From: Streptomyces alanosinicus
GTDB lineage: Bacteria; Actinomycetota; Actinomycetes; Streptomycetales; Streptomycetaceae
DNA: 64,000 nucleotides
Assembly: GCF_014650595.1 (NCBI RefSeq)
Contig: NZ_BMVG01000002.1
Span: 186,001-250,000, forward strand
Direction of reading: 5' to 3'
Position 1 is the first letter of the stretch, and each line of letters begins with the position of its first letter. The position numbers were made by a program, and so were the translations under genes. The notes under the pieces were generated by a model that saw only the letters and a program-made list of their open reading frames with translations, did not search any database and was not told where the DNA came from. This document shows positions 16,478-24,055 of this stretch, in pieces.

Positions 16478-17161
16478 TCAATCCGTTCCGGCCGCGTACA
16501 TCTGTCCGAGCCCCCACGCCTCCCACATCGCCCCCGCGAACGCCTCCGCGATCCGGTGCTCGCCGCTCGCGTTGGGATGTGTGCCGTCGTACGTGTCGAG
16601 GTGGATGTCGTACGACTGGGGCGGCGAGGCCAGCAGGATCGGTGAGCGGGGTTCGTCCAGGTCGGCGACCGCCTTCGCCAGCAGGACGTTGAAGAGGTCC
16701 ACCTGGGTGGCGAAGGGCGGGTCCGTCGTGGCGCGGACGTTCGGGATGACCGGGAGCAGGACCATGCGGATGCGCGGGTTCGCCTCCCGGGCGGCGCTGA
16801 CGAAGGCCCGGACGTTCTCCGCCGTCTGCTCGGCGTTGGTGTAGAAGCCCAGGTCGATCAGTCCGAGGGAGACCAGCAGGACGTCCGCGCGGTGTGCGCG
16901 CACCGCCGCGCCGACCAGCGGGGCCATGTGCAGCCAGCCCTCGCCCCAGCCGGCCAGATGCCGGCGCGGGAAGCCGGGGTCGGCGTACGCGGACGACGTG
17001 GGGGCGTCGGCCGCCTTGTCGTACAGCTCCTCGCGCGGTCCGACGAAGGTGAACGGGCCGTCGTACGCCGTGCACAGGTGACGCCACAGCCGGTAACGCC
17101 AGGTGTGCTCGCCGGCGCTCCCGATCGTCATGGAGTCACCTACGGGCATGAACCTGAGCAT
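16478..17161 (-). CDS. SGNH/GDSL-type hydrolase
   Basis: A 227-residue esterase/lipase-like protein starting MLRFMPVGDSMTIG, with the nucleophile Ser10 in GDS (block I). Block II glycine lies in the HLAGWGEGW region, block III in VLLVSLGLIDLGFYTN (an L-I-D variant of the usual G-x-N-D), and block V is DGTHPN with Asp about 192 and His about 195. There is no signal peptide, so it is probably cytosolic. The replacement in block III may weaken the oxyanion hole. The substrate is unknown. It is divergent from the secreted propeller gene. Confidence 0.82.
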   Translation of the reverse strand: MLRFMPVGDSMTIGSAGEHTWRYRLWRHLCTAYDGPFTFVGPREELYDKAADAPTSSAYADPGFPRRHLAGWGEGWLHMAPLVGAAVRAHRADVLLVSLGLIDLGFYTNAEQTAENVRAFVSAAREANPRIRMVLLPVIPNVRATTDPPFATQVDLFNVLLAKAVADLDEPRSPILLASPPQSYDIHLDTYDGTHPNASGEHRIAEAFAGAMWEAWGLGQMYAAGTD

Positions 17162-17284
17162 CCGCTCATGATGGACGATCAATGGAGGATCAAGCGCGGC
17201 CGTGGGATGTGAGGCCCGCCACGTCAGGTGTGCTCCACGGGAGTGGCTCGGCCGAACCCCCGGAGGGAATGGCAGGCTTGGGGG

Positions 17285-18280
17285 ATGCGTCGTTCGTTCG
17301 CCGTCCTCGCCGGGGTGCTGCTCGCCGGCGCCTGTGCGCTGCCCGCCGCCGCGTCCGCGTCCGCCTCCGCCGGTGACGGCGACCAGGGATTCACCCTCAA
17401 GGACCCGAGGATCGACGAGTCCAGCGGGCTCGCCGCCTCCCGTCTCCACCCCGGTATCTACTGGACGCACAACGACAGCGGCGACGGGCCCTACGTTTAC
17501 GCCGTCGACAGCCGTACCGGGAAGACGGTCGCCCGGATCACCCTGCGCGGCATCGGCTCCCCGCGCGACGTCGAGGCCATCTCCATCGGCCCGCACAACG
17601 AGATCTACCTCGGCGACATCGGCGACAACTTCGGCGGAAAATGGCCGTATGTCTGGATCTACCGGCTGCCCGAGCCGAAGGAGCTGAAGGACCAGACGGT
17701 CAGCGCCACGCAGTACGTCGTGAAGTACGCGAACGGTCCGCGCGACGCCGAGTCGCTGATCGTCCACCCGAAGACCGGGCGGGTCTACATCATCGACAAG
17801 AAGGAGGACGGCGGGCATCTGTACGAGGGCCCGGCCACCCTCTCCACCTCCGGCGCGAACATCTTCAAGCCGATCGCCCCGGTCGACCTGTGGGCCACGG
17901 ACGCGGCGTTCTCGCCGGACGGCCGACGACTCGCCGTACGCGGCTACTTCGGCGGGATCTACTACGACTTCGACGCCGGCCGGATCAAACGCGCGGGCCA
18001 GCTGGAGGTCCCCCTGCAGGGACAGGGCGAGGGCGTCACCTACTCCGCCGACGGCACCAAGCTGCTCTACAGCAGCGAGGGCGCCGACAGCGAGGTGGTG
18101 GCGAAGGACGCCCCCGACCCGCCGCCTGCCGCCAAGTCACCTTCGGCGAGCGGGAGTTCTGGCTCATTCGGAAGCGGAAGCGGAAGTGGCATCAACGGCA
18201 GTGTGAAGCTCGGCGCCGTCGTCGTCGCCGTGGGTCTGGCCGCGCTGTTCGGGCTGCGGAGGCTGCGGCGCGGGCGCTGA
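17285..18280 (+). CDS. Secreted, membrane-anchored beta-propeller-like protein
   Basis: A 331-residue exported protein. The signal peptide is residues 1-27 (MRRSFAVLAGVLLAGACALP, then AAASASA). The body has repeated beta-propeller blades: ESSGLAASRLHPGIYWTHND, YVYAVDSRTGKTVARITL, VEAISIGPHNEIYLGDIGDN, and later AAFSPDGRRLAVRG and VTYSADGTKLLYSS. A Ser/Gly-rich linker (about 285-305) leads to a C-terminal membrane helix and a basic tail RRLRRGR, typical of wall-spanning Streptomyces surface proteins. The IYWTHNDSG and GDIGDN motifs resemble phytase-like/WD40-like secreted proteins. No catalytic function can be assigned. Confidence 0.8.
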   Translation: MRRSFAVLAGVLLAGACALPAAASASASAGDGDQGFTLKDPRIDESSGLAASRLHPGIYWTHNDSGDGPYVYAVDSRTGKTVARITLRGIGSPRDVEAISIGPHNEIYLGDIGDNFGGKWPYVWIYRLPEPKELKDQTVSATQYVVKYANGPRDAESLIVHPKTGRVYIIDKKEDGGHLYEGPATLSTSGANIFKPIAPVDLWATDAAFSPDGRRLAVRGYFGGIYYDFDAGRIKRAGQLEVPLQGQGEGVTYSADGTKLLYSSEGADSEVVAKDAPDPPPAAKSPSASGSSGSFGSGSGSGINGSVKLGAVVVAVGLAALFGLRRLRRGR

Positions 18281-18310
18281 GCGATCACTGGGGTGCCTGC
18301 CGCATCAGCT

Positions 18311-19168
18311 TCACCACGTGCCGGTCCTCGGGGCTGCCGTCCTCCCGTATGCCGCCGCCAGGTACTCCTTCACCGGGCTCGCCAGTTCCTTGTAGAACGG
18401 TGTGCGGTCGGCGGCCTGGAGTACCTGGGCGCAGATGGTCAGTTCTGCCACGCGTGCGGCCGGGGTGCCGAGGATGTGTGCGAAGGTCTGGCGGACGCGG
18501 GCGGCAGTGGCGGGGGTGTGGAGGGAGTAGAGGTAGAGCTGGGCGGCGTCGAAGGCGACCGGGGCTCGCCCCCAGCCTTCCCAGTCGAGGATGGCGAGGC
18601 CGGGGCCGCCGAGATTCGCCCAGTGGAAATCGCCATGGGCAGTGGACCACTCGATCTCACCGACGTCACAGTCCGTGTACTCGGGGACAGTTCGGCGGAT
18701 GTACTCCTCGCGTACGGCGATGCGCACGGTGGGGACTTCGGCAAGGGAGTCGAGCGCGGTCCGCAGCTCCGCCCACCATGATCCGGGTAGGGCGGGATCG
18801 TGTTCCAGGACTGGTGAGCGCGAGATGACGGTGGCGTCCGAGTGCTGGTACAGCTCCGCCCGATACGTCCAGCCGACGGCCTGCCAGTCGTGGACGTGGT
18901 GGAGGGCGGGGCGGGGGATCTCGGGAGGCAACAGCTCCTGGGCGGTCTTGGGACCGTCCCAGAGTTTCCCGCGCGCCTTGTCGGGGCGCTCCGCGACGAC
19001 GCGGAGCCAGCCGGTGCCCTGCGCGCTGGTCACGGCACCGGAGAGAGTCCGGCCGGCGTAGCCCCAGACGGGATTCTCAGCATGGTCGGCCAGAGCGAGA
19101 GTTGTACACGCGAAAGCCCTGGCGGTACGCATGCGCTGGGCGGTGGCGTCGTCAGGCGCCGAGAACAT
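18311..19168 (-). CDS. APH-fold phosphotransferase in RiPP-like operon
   Basis: A 285-residue protein with the catalytic core of the aminoglycoside/choline kinase fold. HGDFHWAN (residues 178-185) is the Brenner motif with catalytic Asp180 and Asn185, and AILDWEG (about 192-198) holds the metal-binding Asp195. The N-terminal lobe is short and atypical. It is the last gene of a four-gene minus-strand operon; its ATG at 19168 lies 17 bp inside the upstream aldo/keto reductase gene, so translation is coupled. In other peptide natural-product clusters (thioamitides, class V lanthipeptides) similar kinases phosphorylate Ser/Thr of the precursor. That role here is inference. A stand-alone small-molecule kinase cannot be excluded. 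Confidence 0.82.
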   Translation of the reverse strand: MFSAPDDATAQRMRTARAFACTTLALADHAENPVWGYAGRTLSGAVTSAQGTGWLRVVAERPDKARGKLWDGPKTAQELLPPEIPRPALHHVHDWQAVGWTYRAELYQHSDATVISRSPVLEHDPALPGSWWAELRTALDSLAEVPTVRIAVREEYIRRTVPEYTDCDVGEIEWSTAHGDFHWANLGGPGLAILDWEGWGRAPVAFDAAQLYLYSLHTPATAARVRQTFAHILGTPAARVAELTICAQVLQAADRTPFYKELASPVKEYLAAAYGRTAAPRTGTW

Positions 19169-20036
19169 CGATCACCTCGTGCAGAGTCTTGTCCGAGAGC
19201 GGAGGCAAAGAGAGGACGCGCTGGGCGGCCTCCCGGTGTCGCGCACGCCCGGACCCCAGGATGACGTGTTTCACCCCTGGGGTGGACGCGGTGACACGCA
19301 GCGCGGCCTCGGCCCGGGTGTGGCCTGGGGCAATGAGCCGGGCAAGGTCGTCAGTGACCATGGCGGGGAGTTCTCCGCCGTGCAAGGGCGCGGAAATGAA
19401 CGTGTCCAGGCCGGTTGCTGTTGCCTCGGCGAGAGGGCCGGTGCCGTCCAGGGCCTGGGCGACCGGTTTGAGCATGACCAGCGAGACGGGGAGCTGGACG
19501 GCGGCCAGGTGATGGCCGGGCCCTCCGCAGCGGGTGGCGATGCGAAGCAGGTCAGCGACACTGAACGCGCCGTCGAAGCCGGTCCAGGTGGCGACGCCGT
19601 AGCCTCCGATCCGTCCGGCGCGGGCCTCGGCTTCGAGAGCGGAGAAGGCGCGGGTGATGGCGTCATGCGGGCGGACGGCTCGTTCGGGGTTGTGGACAAA
19701 GACGATGTCCGGCGCACGTCCCAGCTCTGCGGCGTTGCGGCGGCTCTGCCAAGTGACGTAGCCGTGGGTGAGGCAGTGGCCTGGAGCGGCTTCGGCCGGT
19801 GTGAGTACTCCAGCGTCGCCGGCAGCTGTCGCAAGGTCGGGGGTGAAGAATCCGACCTTCGTCGACACACGCAGATCCGGGTTCCCGGCGAGCACTGGCT
19901 GGAGCCGGGTCTGGGCGTGGCCGTGATGGTAGTTGGGAGCGGTGTCGATCCAGGAAGTCCCGCAGGCGATCGCCTGGGCGGCCGCCTGCGGGATGTCCCG
20001 GCACCGGTACGTTCCCAGCGCGAGGTCAGGGCTCAC
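19152..20036 (-). CDS. Aldo/keto reductase in RiPP-like operon
   Basis: A 294-residue reductase from a GTG at 20034-20036 that overlaps the stop of the JmjC gene by 4 bp. The catalytic tetrad is intact: Asp31 and Tyr36 (WIDTAPNY), Lys60 (STKVGF) and His115 (VFVHNP). The cofactor-binding end is VKHVILGSGRARHREAA. It is shorter than the housekeeping reductase at 14752 and only distantly similar to it. Lying between an oxygenase and a kinase behind a small peptide gene, it would fit reduction of a carbonyl produced on the peptide, or supply of a modified building block. Both are inferences from context. Confidence 0.85.
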   Translation of the reverse strand: MSPDLALGTYRCRDIPQAAAQAIACGTSWIDTAPNYHHGHAQTRLQPVLAGNPDLRVSTKVGFFTPDLATAAGDAGVLTPAEAAPGHCLTHGYVTWQSRRNAAELGRAPDIVFVHNPERAVRPHDAITRAFSALEAEARAGRIGGYGVATWTGFDGAFSVADLLRIATRCGGPGHHLAAVQLPVSLVMLKPVAQALDGTGPLAEATATGLDTFISAPLHGGELPAMVTDDLARLIAPGHTRAEAALRVTASTPGVKHVILGSGRARHREAAQRVLSLPPLSDKTLHEVIDVLGA

Positions 20037-21202
20037 GGCTCGCTCACCGCCGCGACGTTTGCATTGACCAGTTCCGTGACGAGTCCCGCGACCTGTCCGA
20101 CCGCGAGGCCGCTTGCTTCCGCCAGGTGCCCCAGGGGCGTTGAGCAGCCGCCGAGGAGCGGGGACAGCACAGCGCGAACGGGCGCGGCGAACGTCCACTC
20201 TTCGCCCCCGGCGAGGAGCACGACCCGGCCCTGATCGTCGGCGGCGAGCCGGGCTCGGGCGGTGGTGAGCCGGACACGCAGGTCATCCTGCGCCGGTACG
20301 GCGTCGAGGAACGGCAGCGACGGCATGGGGCGGCCAGGCTCGATGCCGTCCCGTGCGGTGAGGAAGTCCCCGATCATGTCGTCGTGGAGGGCGTCGGTGA
20401 CTTCCTTGCGGAGGAGTTCGAGGTAGGCCGCCTGTTCCTGCGGTGGGGCGAAGACGGGCAGGTGCGCGCGTACGGTTTCCGAGGTTCGCAGCCGGTCCGA
20501 GAGCCAGCCCAGCAGGTCCGCGCCGGTCGTGGTCTGGAGCCCGCAGGTCAGGTGCAGGGACCGGCCCTCGGTGGCCGCTACCGCGTGCCACCAGCCCCGG
20601 GGCAGATACAGCATGTCGCCGGTGCGCAGAACGGTCTCTTCCACGGGCTCGGCTGCCGGAGGCTCCGGGGCTTCGGCGTCACGGTGGAGCGGGTTGATCC
20701 GGGTCGGCCCGTACAGACGCCACCGCTTGGCTCCTTCGAGTTGGATCACGATGACGTCGTGATCGTCCCAGTGGGTACCGAAGCCCTCCGTCGCCGTCCA
20801 CGAGGCGTATGCGTTGATCTGGACACGGGCGCGGAACACCTCTTCGAGAGCGTGCGCCAAGCGTTCGGCCGGCTGGTGGAGTTCATCCACGGCGTCCAGG
20901 ACCAGTGAGGCACCGTCCTGAAGTTGGCCGTGCAGCCGCGAGGGCTGGACGCGCTGCCACACCACGTTCCTGCGCGTGGTGACAGCGCTGGCGTAACTCT
21001 GCCAGGGGATGAGTTCCCCGTCGCGGTGAAGACGCAGGCGAGGTGGTTCAAGGCGTCCCCGGCCGATGACGGTGTTGAGGTCGCCCCACGTCAGGACGGA
21101 GGAGGCGCCGGCGACGCCGCGCCAGATGCGGTAAGTGCGGCCGAAAGCCCCGGTGAGGAAGTCCCCACCGAGGCGTTCGACCACCTTCGAGAAGGCGGTC
21201 AC
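20033..21202 (-). CDS. JmjC/cupin 2-oxoglutarate oxygenase with C-terminal winged-helix-like region
   Basis: A 389-residue Fe(II)/2OG-dependent oxygenase from a GTG at 21202. The iron triad is His144 and Asp146 (THWDDHD) with His206 (GWWHAVA), and Lys159 (LEGAKRWRLY) would bind 2-oxoglutarate. This is the ribosomal-oxygenase (MINA53/NO66/YcfD-type) layout, which hydroxylates Arg, His, Asp or Asn side chains of proteins. The last 60 residues (ending LAEASGLAVGQVAGLVTELV) look like the winged helix that closes those enzymes. Its gene begins 15 bp after the stop of a 44-residue peptide gene and is coupled to a reductase gene, so the peptide is the obvious candidate substrate. Confidence 0.88.
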   Translation of the reverse strand: MTAFSKVVERLGGDFLTGAFGRTYRIWRGVAGASSVLTWGDLNTVIGRGRLEPPRLRLHRDGELIPWQSYASAVTTRRNVVWQRVQPSRLHGQLQDGASLVLDAVDELHQPAERLAHALEEVFRARVQINAYASWTATEGFGTHWDDHDVIVIQLEGAKRWRLYGPTRINPLHRDAEAPEPPAAEPVEETVLRTGDMLYLPRGWWHAVAATEGRSLHLTCGLQTTTGADLLGWLSDRLRTSETVRAHLPVFAPPQEQAAYLELLRKEVTDALHDDMIGDFLTARDGIEPGRPMPSLPFLDAVPAQDDLRVRLTTARARLAADDQGRVVLLAGGEEWTFAAPVRAVLSPLLGGCSTPLGHLAEASGLAVGQVAGLVTELVNANVAAVSEP

Positions 21203-21217
21203 TTCTGTCGGCTCCGC

Positions 21218-21352
21218 TCAGTCGTTGGTGTCGGAAACACCGGTCGAGCCGCCGTCGGAGGGCTGCTCTGCGCGAGAGCGGGCGGCGGCGATGGACTTCC
21301 GGGAGATGATCAGGCCGTCCTCGGTGGGCTGCATGATGACGTTCTCGGGCAT
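21218..21352 (-). CDS. 44-residue putative RiPP precursor peptide
   Basis: The ATG at 21352 follows GAGGAG at an optimal 7-nt spacing, one of the clearest ribosome binding sites in the window. The peptide has a hydrophobic first half (MPENVIMQPTEDGLIISRKS), a short Ala/Arg helix (IAAARSRAEQ) and a Ser/Gly/Asp-rich tail (PSDGGSTGVSDTND). It has no cysteine, no signal peptide and no similarity that I recognise. It is the first gene of the operon with the JmjC oxygenase, reductase and kinase. A leader-like front (ending near residue 30) and a hydroxyl/carboxyl-rich tail suit hydroxylation and phosphorylation, so I call it a precursor by context. It could instead be a small regulatory protein. 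Confidence 0.72.
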   Translation of the reverse strand: MPENVIMQPTEDGLIISRKSIAAARSRAEQPSDGGSTGVSDTND

Positions 21353-21591
21353 CGTGCACTCCTCTTCTTTCGATGTCCTCCCGCTCGGCTGGAGCGAGTG
21401 CGGCGACGGATGAGGTAGTCGCCAGAAGGACCGTATGAACCGCCAACACTCATGTGCCACGAAGTTGCACCGAATTACGGGTGACTTGATCCCTCGACGT
21501 CGTAGCTGATTTGCGCTCTTGACTGTGCGAGTCCTCGGGCATGACCGTGGTGTAAATCCATGCAACCGACTGGCGCTGGAGGACAACCACC

Positions 21592-21843
21592 ATGGACATT
21601 CGGTTCGTTGGAATCGACCCGGACACGGACGAGGACGGGTGCCCGACAGTCTGGGTGGACGCGGAAACCGCCGATCTCCTGATCCAGAGCTATGAAGCAG
21701 ACGCAGAGACCAGCAGTATCTGCGACGCTCTGTCTCCGGCCAGGGCACCGATCCCACCTGGCGAGACCGTCATCAGGATCCCGAGGCGAATGATCCCGAT
21801 CATCAGGAAGGCATGCGATGAGCTCGATCCCGGAGTTCGGTGA
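21592..21843 (+). CDS. Small protein preceding DUF6879 gene
   Basis: An 83-residue acidic protein starting MDIRFVGIDPDTDEDGCPTV, with GGAGG 7-8 nt upstream. It overlaps the DUF6879 start by 26 bp, so both are probably translated from one transcript together with the DUF5753 regulator that follows. Its sequence reads as a small alpha/beta protein (WVDAETADLLIQSYEAD, then ETVIRIPRRMIPIIRKACDE). I recall unnamed proteins of this type in the same position in other streptomycetes. No function is known. Confidence 0.65.
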   Translation: MDIRFVGIDPDTDEDGCPTVWVDAETADLLIQSYEADAETSSICDALSPARAPIPPGETVIRIPRRMIPIIRKACDELDPGVR

Positions 21844-22333
21844 ACTCCTCGCCGGCACCGAGCGGTCGGCTGTCCACCTGGAGACACGCGACACCTACTT
21901 CAGCAACCCGCGCTTCGAGGCGTGGCGGCGAGGACTTCGCGTGGACTGGACCGACCGCGCCTCCTGGTGGCGTCCCTTCCATCAGGACATCGCGGACGCC
22001 GTGGCACGAGGAGTGTCCGTGCGTCGCGCTCGCGTCGTTTCCGAGCCGGTGAGTGACTACATCCGCTGGGAACACCAGCAGACGCGGGCCAACCTGGAGG
22101 CGGGGGAAGTCGTCCGGTGGCTGCCACGCCCTCTCGCAGTTGATCTTCTGCTGCCAGCCAACGACTTCTGGATCTTCGACGGGCGACTGATGCGCGTGCA
22201 TCACTTCTCCGGCGACGGTGAGTGGGTGGGCAAGGAACTGTGTGGCGATGAGGGAGCGGTGCAGGCCTGTTCTGCCGCGTTTGAGTTGATTTGGCAGCGC
22301 GCCATCGAGCACGACGAATACGAGATCAAGTAA
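21818..22333 (+). CDS. DUF6879 family protein
   Basis: A 171-residue soluble protein starting MSSIPEFGELLAGTERSAVH. The typical family stretches are YFSNPRFEAWRRG, DWTDRASWWRPFHQDIADAV, VSEPVSDYIRWEHQQTRANL and WIFDGRLMRVHHFSGDG. The family occurs across streptomycetes almost always immediately upstream of a DUF5753-type helix-turn-helix regulator, as here (6-bp gap). The WxPFHxDI and YxxWEH motifs are conserved but their role is unknown. Within such modules the regulator is thought to bind small acidic partners. That this protein is the partner is inference. Confidence 0.8.
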   Translation: MSSIPEFGELLAGTERSAVHLETRDTYFSNPRFEAWRRGLRVDWTDRASWWRPFHQDIADAVARGVSVRRARVVSEPVSDYIRWEHQQTRANLEAGEVVRWLPRPLAVDLLLPANDFWIFDGRLMRVHHFSGDGEWVGKELCGDEGAVQACSAAFELIWQRAIEHDEYEIK

Positions 22334-22339
22334 GCCGGA

Positions 22340-23194
22340 ATGCCGCCCTTTCCCACGCCCGGTGTGCAGGATGCACGCGCAGCTCTCGCAGGCCGCCTGC
22401 GGGAGCTGCGTCTGGACGCGGGCATCACCGGTAAGGAACTGGCGCGGCGGTGTCATTGGTCCGTGGCCAAGTCCTCCCGTATCGAGAACGCGCACACGGC
22501 TCCGTCGGACAAGGACATCGAGGCATGGTGCACGGCCTGCGGAGCAGGGGACCAGGCGGCGGATCTGGTCGCGGCAAACCGACAGGCCGACTCCATGTAC
22601 GTGCAATGGAGACGGCTTCAGCGCACTGGTATGAAACGTCTCCAAGAGGCGTCTACACCGCTGTACGAACGCACCCGTCTGTTCCGCGTGTACGCCTCCC
22701 ACGTGATTCCTGGATATCTGCAGACCCCGGGGTACGCGACTGCCCTCATGAGCACCATCGCCAGCTTCCGTGGCACTCCCGACGATGTGACCGAAGCGGT
22801 GGAAGCCCGCCTGCGCCGCTCCCGCGTGGTGCACGAGGGTGACCATCGCTTCGCGACGCTCATCGAGGAGAACGTCCTCCACCATCGAATTGGCGATGAT
22901 GATGTGATGGCAAGTCAGCTTGGAAGTCTTCTCGCCTCCATGACCCTGCCGTCGATCTCACTGGGTATCATCCCTGCCGGAGCTGCCAGGGAGGCGGTCA
23001 TGTGGCCGCTTGAGCAGTTCACCGTCTTCGACGACGTTCGCGTGCATGTGGAACTGCTCGCCGCGAAGGTGGCCGTCACAGCACCTGGAGAGCTGGACAT
23101 CTACCTGCGCGCGTTCGCAAGGCTGACCAGGTTGGCCGTGTACGGCGGTGAGGCACGCGTCCTGATGACGAAGGCCATCGATGCGTTGGGCTGA
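22340..23194 (+). CDS. Helix-turn-helix regulator, DUF5753 (Scr1/WhiJ-like)
   Basis: A 284-residue regulator. The N-terminal XRE-type helix-turn-helix is residues 14-60 (LRELRLDAGITGKELARRCH, with KSSRIENAHTAPSDKDIEAW). The DUF5753 domain follows (about 95-275), with the conserved LFRVYASHVIPGYLQTPGYA, VEARLRRSRVVHEGD, FATLIEENVLHHRIGD and WPLEQFTVFDD. Proteins of this class act with small DUF397 or similar partners in development and antibiotic control (WhiJ-type systems). This copy is linked to DUF6879 rather than DUF397. The next regulator module, 860 bp away, is of the DUF397 type. Confidence 0.87.
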   Translation: MPPFPTPGVQDARAALAGRLRELRLDAGITGKELARRCHWSVAKSSRIENAHTAPSDKDIEAWCTACGAGDQAADLVAANRQADSMYVQWRRLQRTGMKRLQEASTPLYERTRLFRVYASHVIPGYLQTPGYATALMSTIASFRGTPDDVTEAVEARLRRSRVVHEGDHRFATLIEENVLHHRIGDDDVMASQLGSLLASMTLPSISLGIIPAGAAREAVMWPLEQFTVFDDVRVHVELLAAKVAVTAPGELDIYLRAFARLTRLAVYGGEARVLMTKAIDALG

Positions 23195-23214
23195 CCCGAA
23201 CGCCGCTTGCCCTG

Positions 23215-23511
23215 TCAGCGCTTGACTACGTACGGTCGCACCACGTCGTCAGTGGCTTCCCAGGGGGGTGCGCCAGGATGCGTGGCGATGCGCCAGCACT
23301 CCTCATCACGCGGAATCGGCAGCCGGAAACCGGCCGCGCGGTTGCACCTGGCCCAGCGGCGCCAGCGGGCGTCGTGCGGGTTCGGTAGCCGCCAGACGTA
23401 CGGGTCCGGTGCCCTGACCTCTCGGGCGAAGTCCATGGGGTCGGCGGCGGGGACGCCGGAGCGCGGGCGGCCGAGCAGGTGGGCGAGCGCGTCATAAGCC
23501 CGCCGGAACAT
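23215..23511 (-). CDS. Small hypothetical protein linked to anti-sigma-like ATPase
   Basis: A 98-residue basic protein starting MFRRAYDALAHLLGRPRSG. It is rich in Trp, Arg and Pro (DPYVWRLPNPHDARWRRWAR, then CNRAAGFRLPIPRDEECWR). Its start lies 20 bp inside the upstream ATP-binding protein gene, so translation is coupled. I recall short proteins of this kind paired with the same ATPase in other streptomycetes. It has no membrane segment. A role as partner or modulator of the ATPase is possible but not shown. Confidence 0.7.
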   Translation of the reverse strand: MFRRAYDALAHLLGRPRSGVPAADPMDFAREVRAPDPYVWRLPNPHDARWRRWARCNRAAGFRLPIPRDEECWRIATHPGAPPWEATDDVVRPYVVKR

Positions 23512-23917
23512 GAGTCCCCTCCAGCCTCTCCGCGACCGTGAACCGGGCCCACACGCACTTCGCGTACGTCTTCTCCCGATGCCCCCACGCCTCGGCCAAC
23601 CCCGCGACGATCGCGAGCCCGCGCCCGCACTCCTCGTCGGGGTCGGAGTCGTGGGGCCGGGGAATCCGGTCCCGGTCCGGGTCCGTGACCTCCAGCAACA
23701 GTTCCGGTCCATCGAGGGTGAGCGCGACCTCGACCTCGGCGCAGGAGGTCCGGCAGTGGGCCACGGCGTTGGTGACGAGTTCGTTCGCGGACAGGGTCAC
23801 GGCGTCGGCGAGTTCGCCCGTGATCCCCCAGTCCGCAAGGGCCTTGCGGATGCGCTGACGGGCGGCCGGCACGTGTCGTCTGCGCTTGGGGATGCGGAAG
23901 GTCTGGGTTGCGGTCAT
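23492..23917 (-). CDS. Anti-sigma-factor-like GHKL ATP-binding protein
   Basis: A 141-residue single-domain protein of the RsbW/SpoIIAB-like histidine-kinase ATPase fold. The N-box is LSANELVTNAVAHC (residues 42-55), the G1 segment LLLEVTDPDRDRIPRPHD (about 78-95) and the G2 segment EECGRGLAIVAGLAEAWG (about 97-114). It starts at the ATG 23917 (MTATQTFRIPKRR). It is divergent from a DUF5753 regulator that is followed by a DUF397 gene. That trio is the abaA/whiJ-type locus multiplied across Streptomyces genomes and tied to development. The target (a sigma factor or the regulator itself) is not deducible. Confidence 0.85.
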   Translation of the reverse strand: MTATQTFRIPKRRRHVPAARQRIRKALADWGITGELADAVTLSANELVTNAVAHCRTSCAEVEVALTLDGPELLLEVTDPDRDRIPRPHDSDPDEECGRGLAIVAGLAEAWGHREKTYAKCVWARFTVAERLEGTHVPAGL

Positions 23918-24055
23918 GGGCACGAAGCTAGAGGTGGATTCAGCACCTCGACAATCCCAATCAATGAATACATGCATGGGTGTCACTCGATCGTGTGATG
24001 CGCTACCAGGGTTGGTGTCGGCATGGCATCGTTGCCGACGGAGAGGGGAGGTCCC

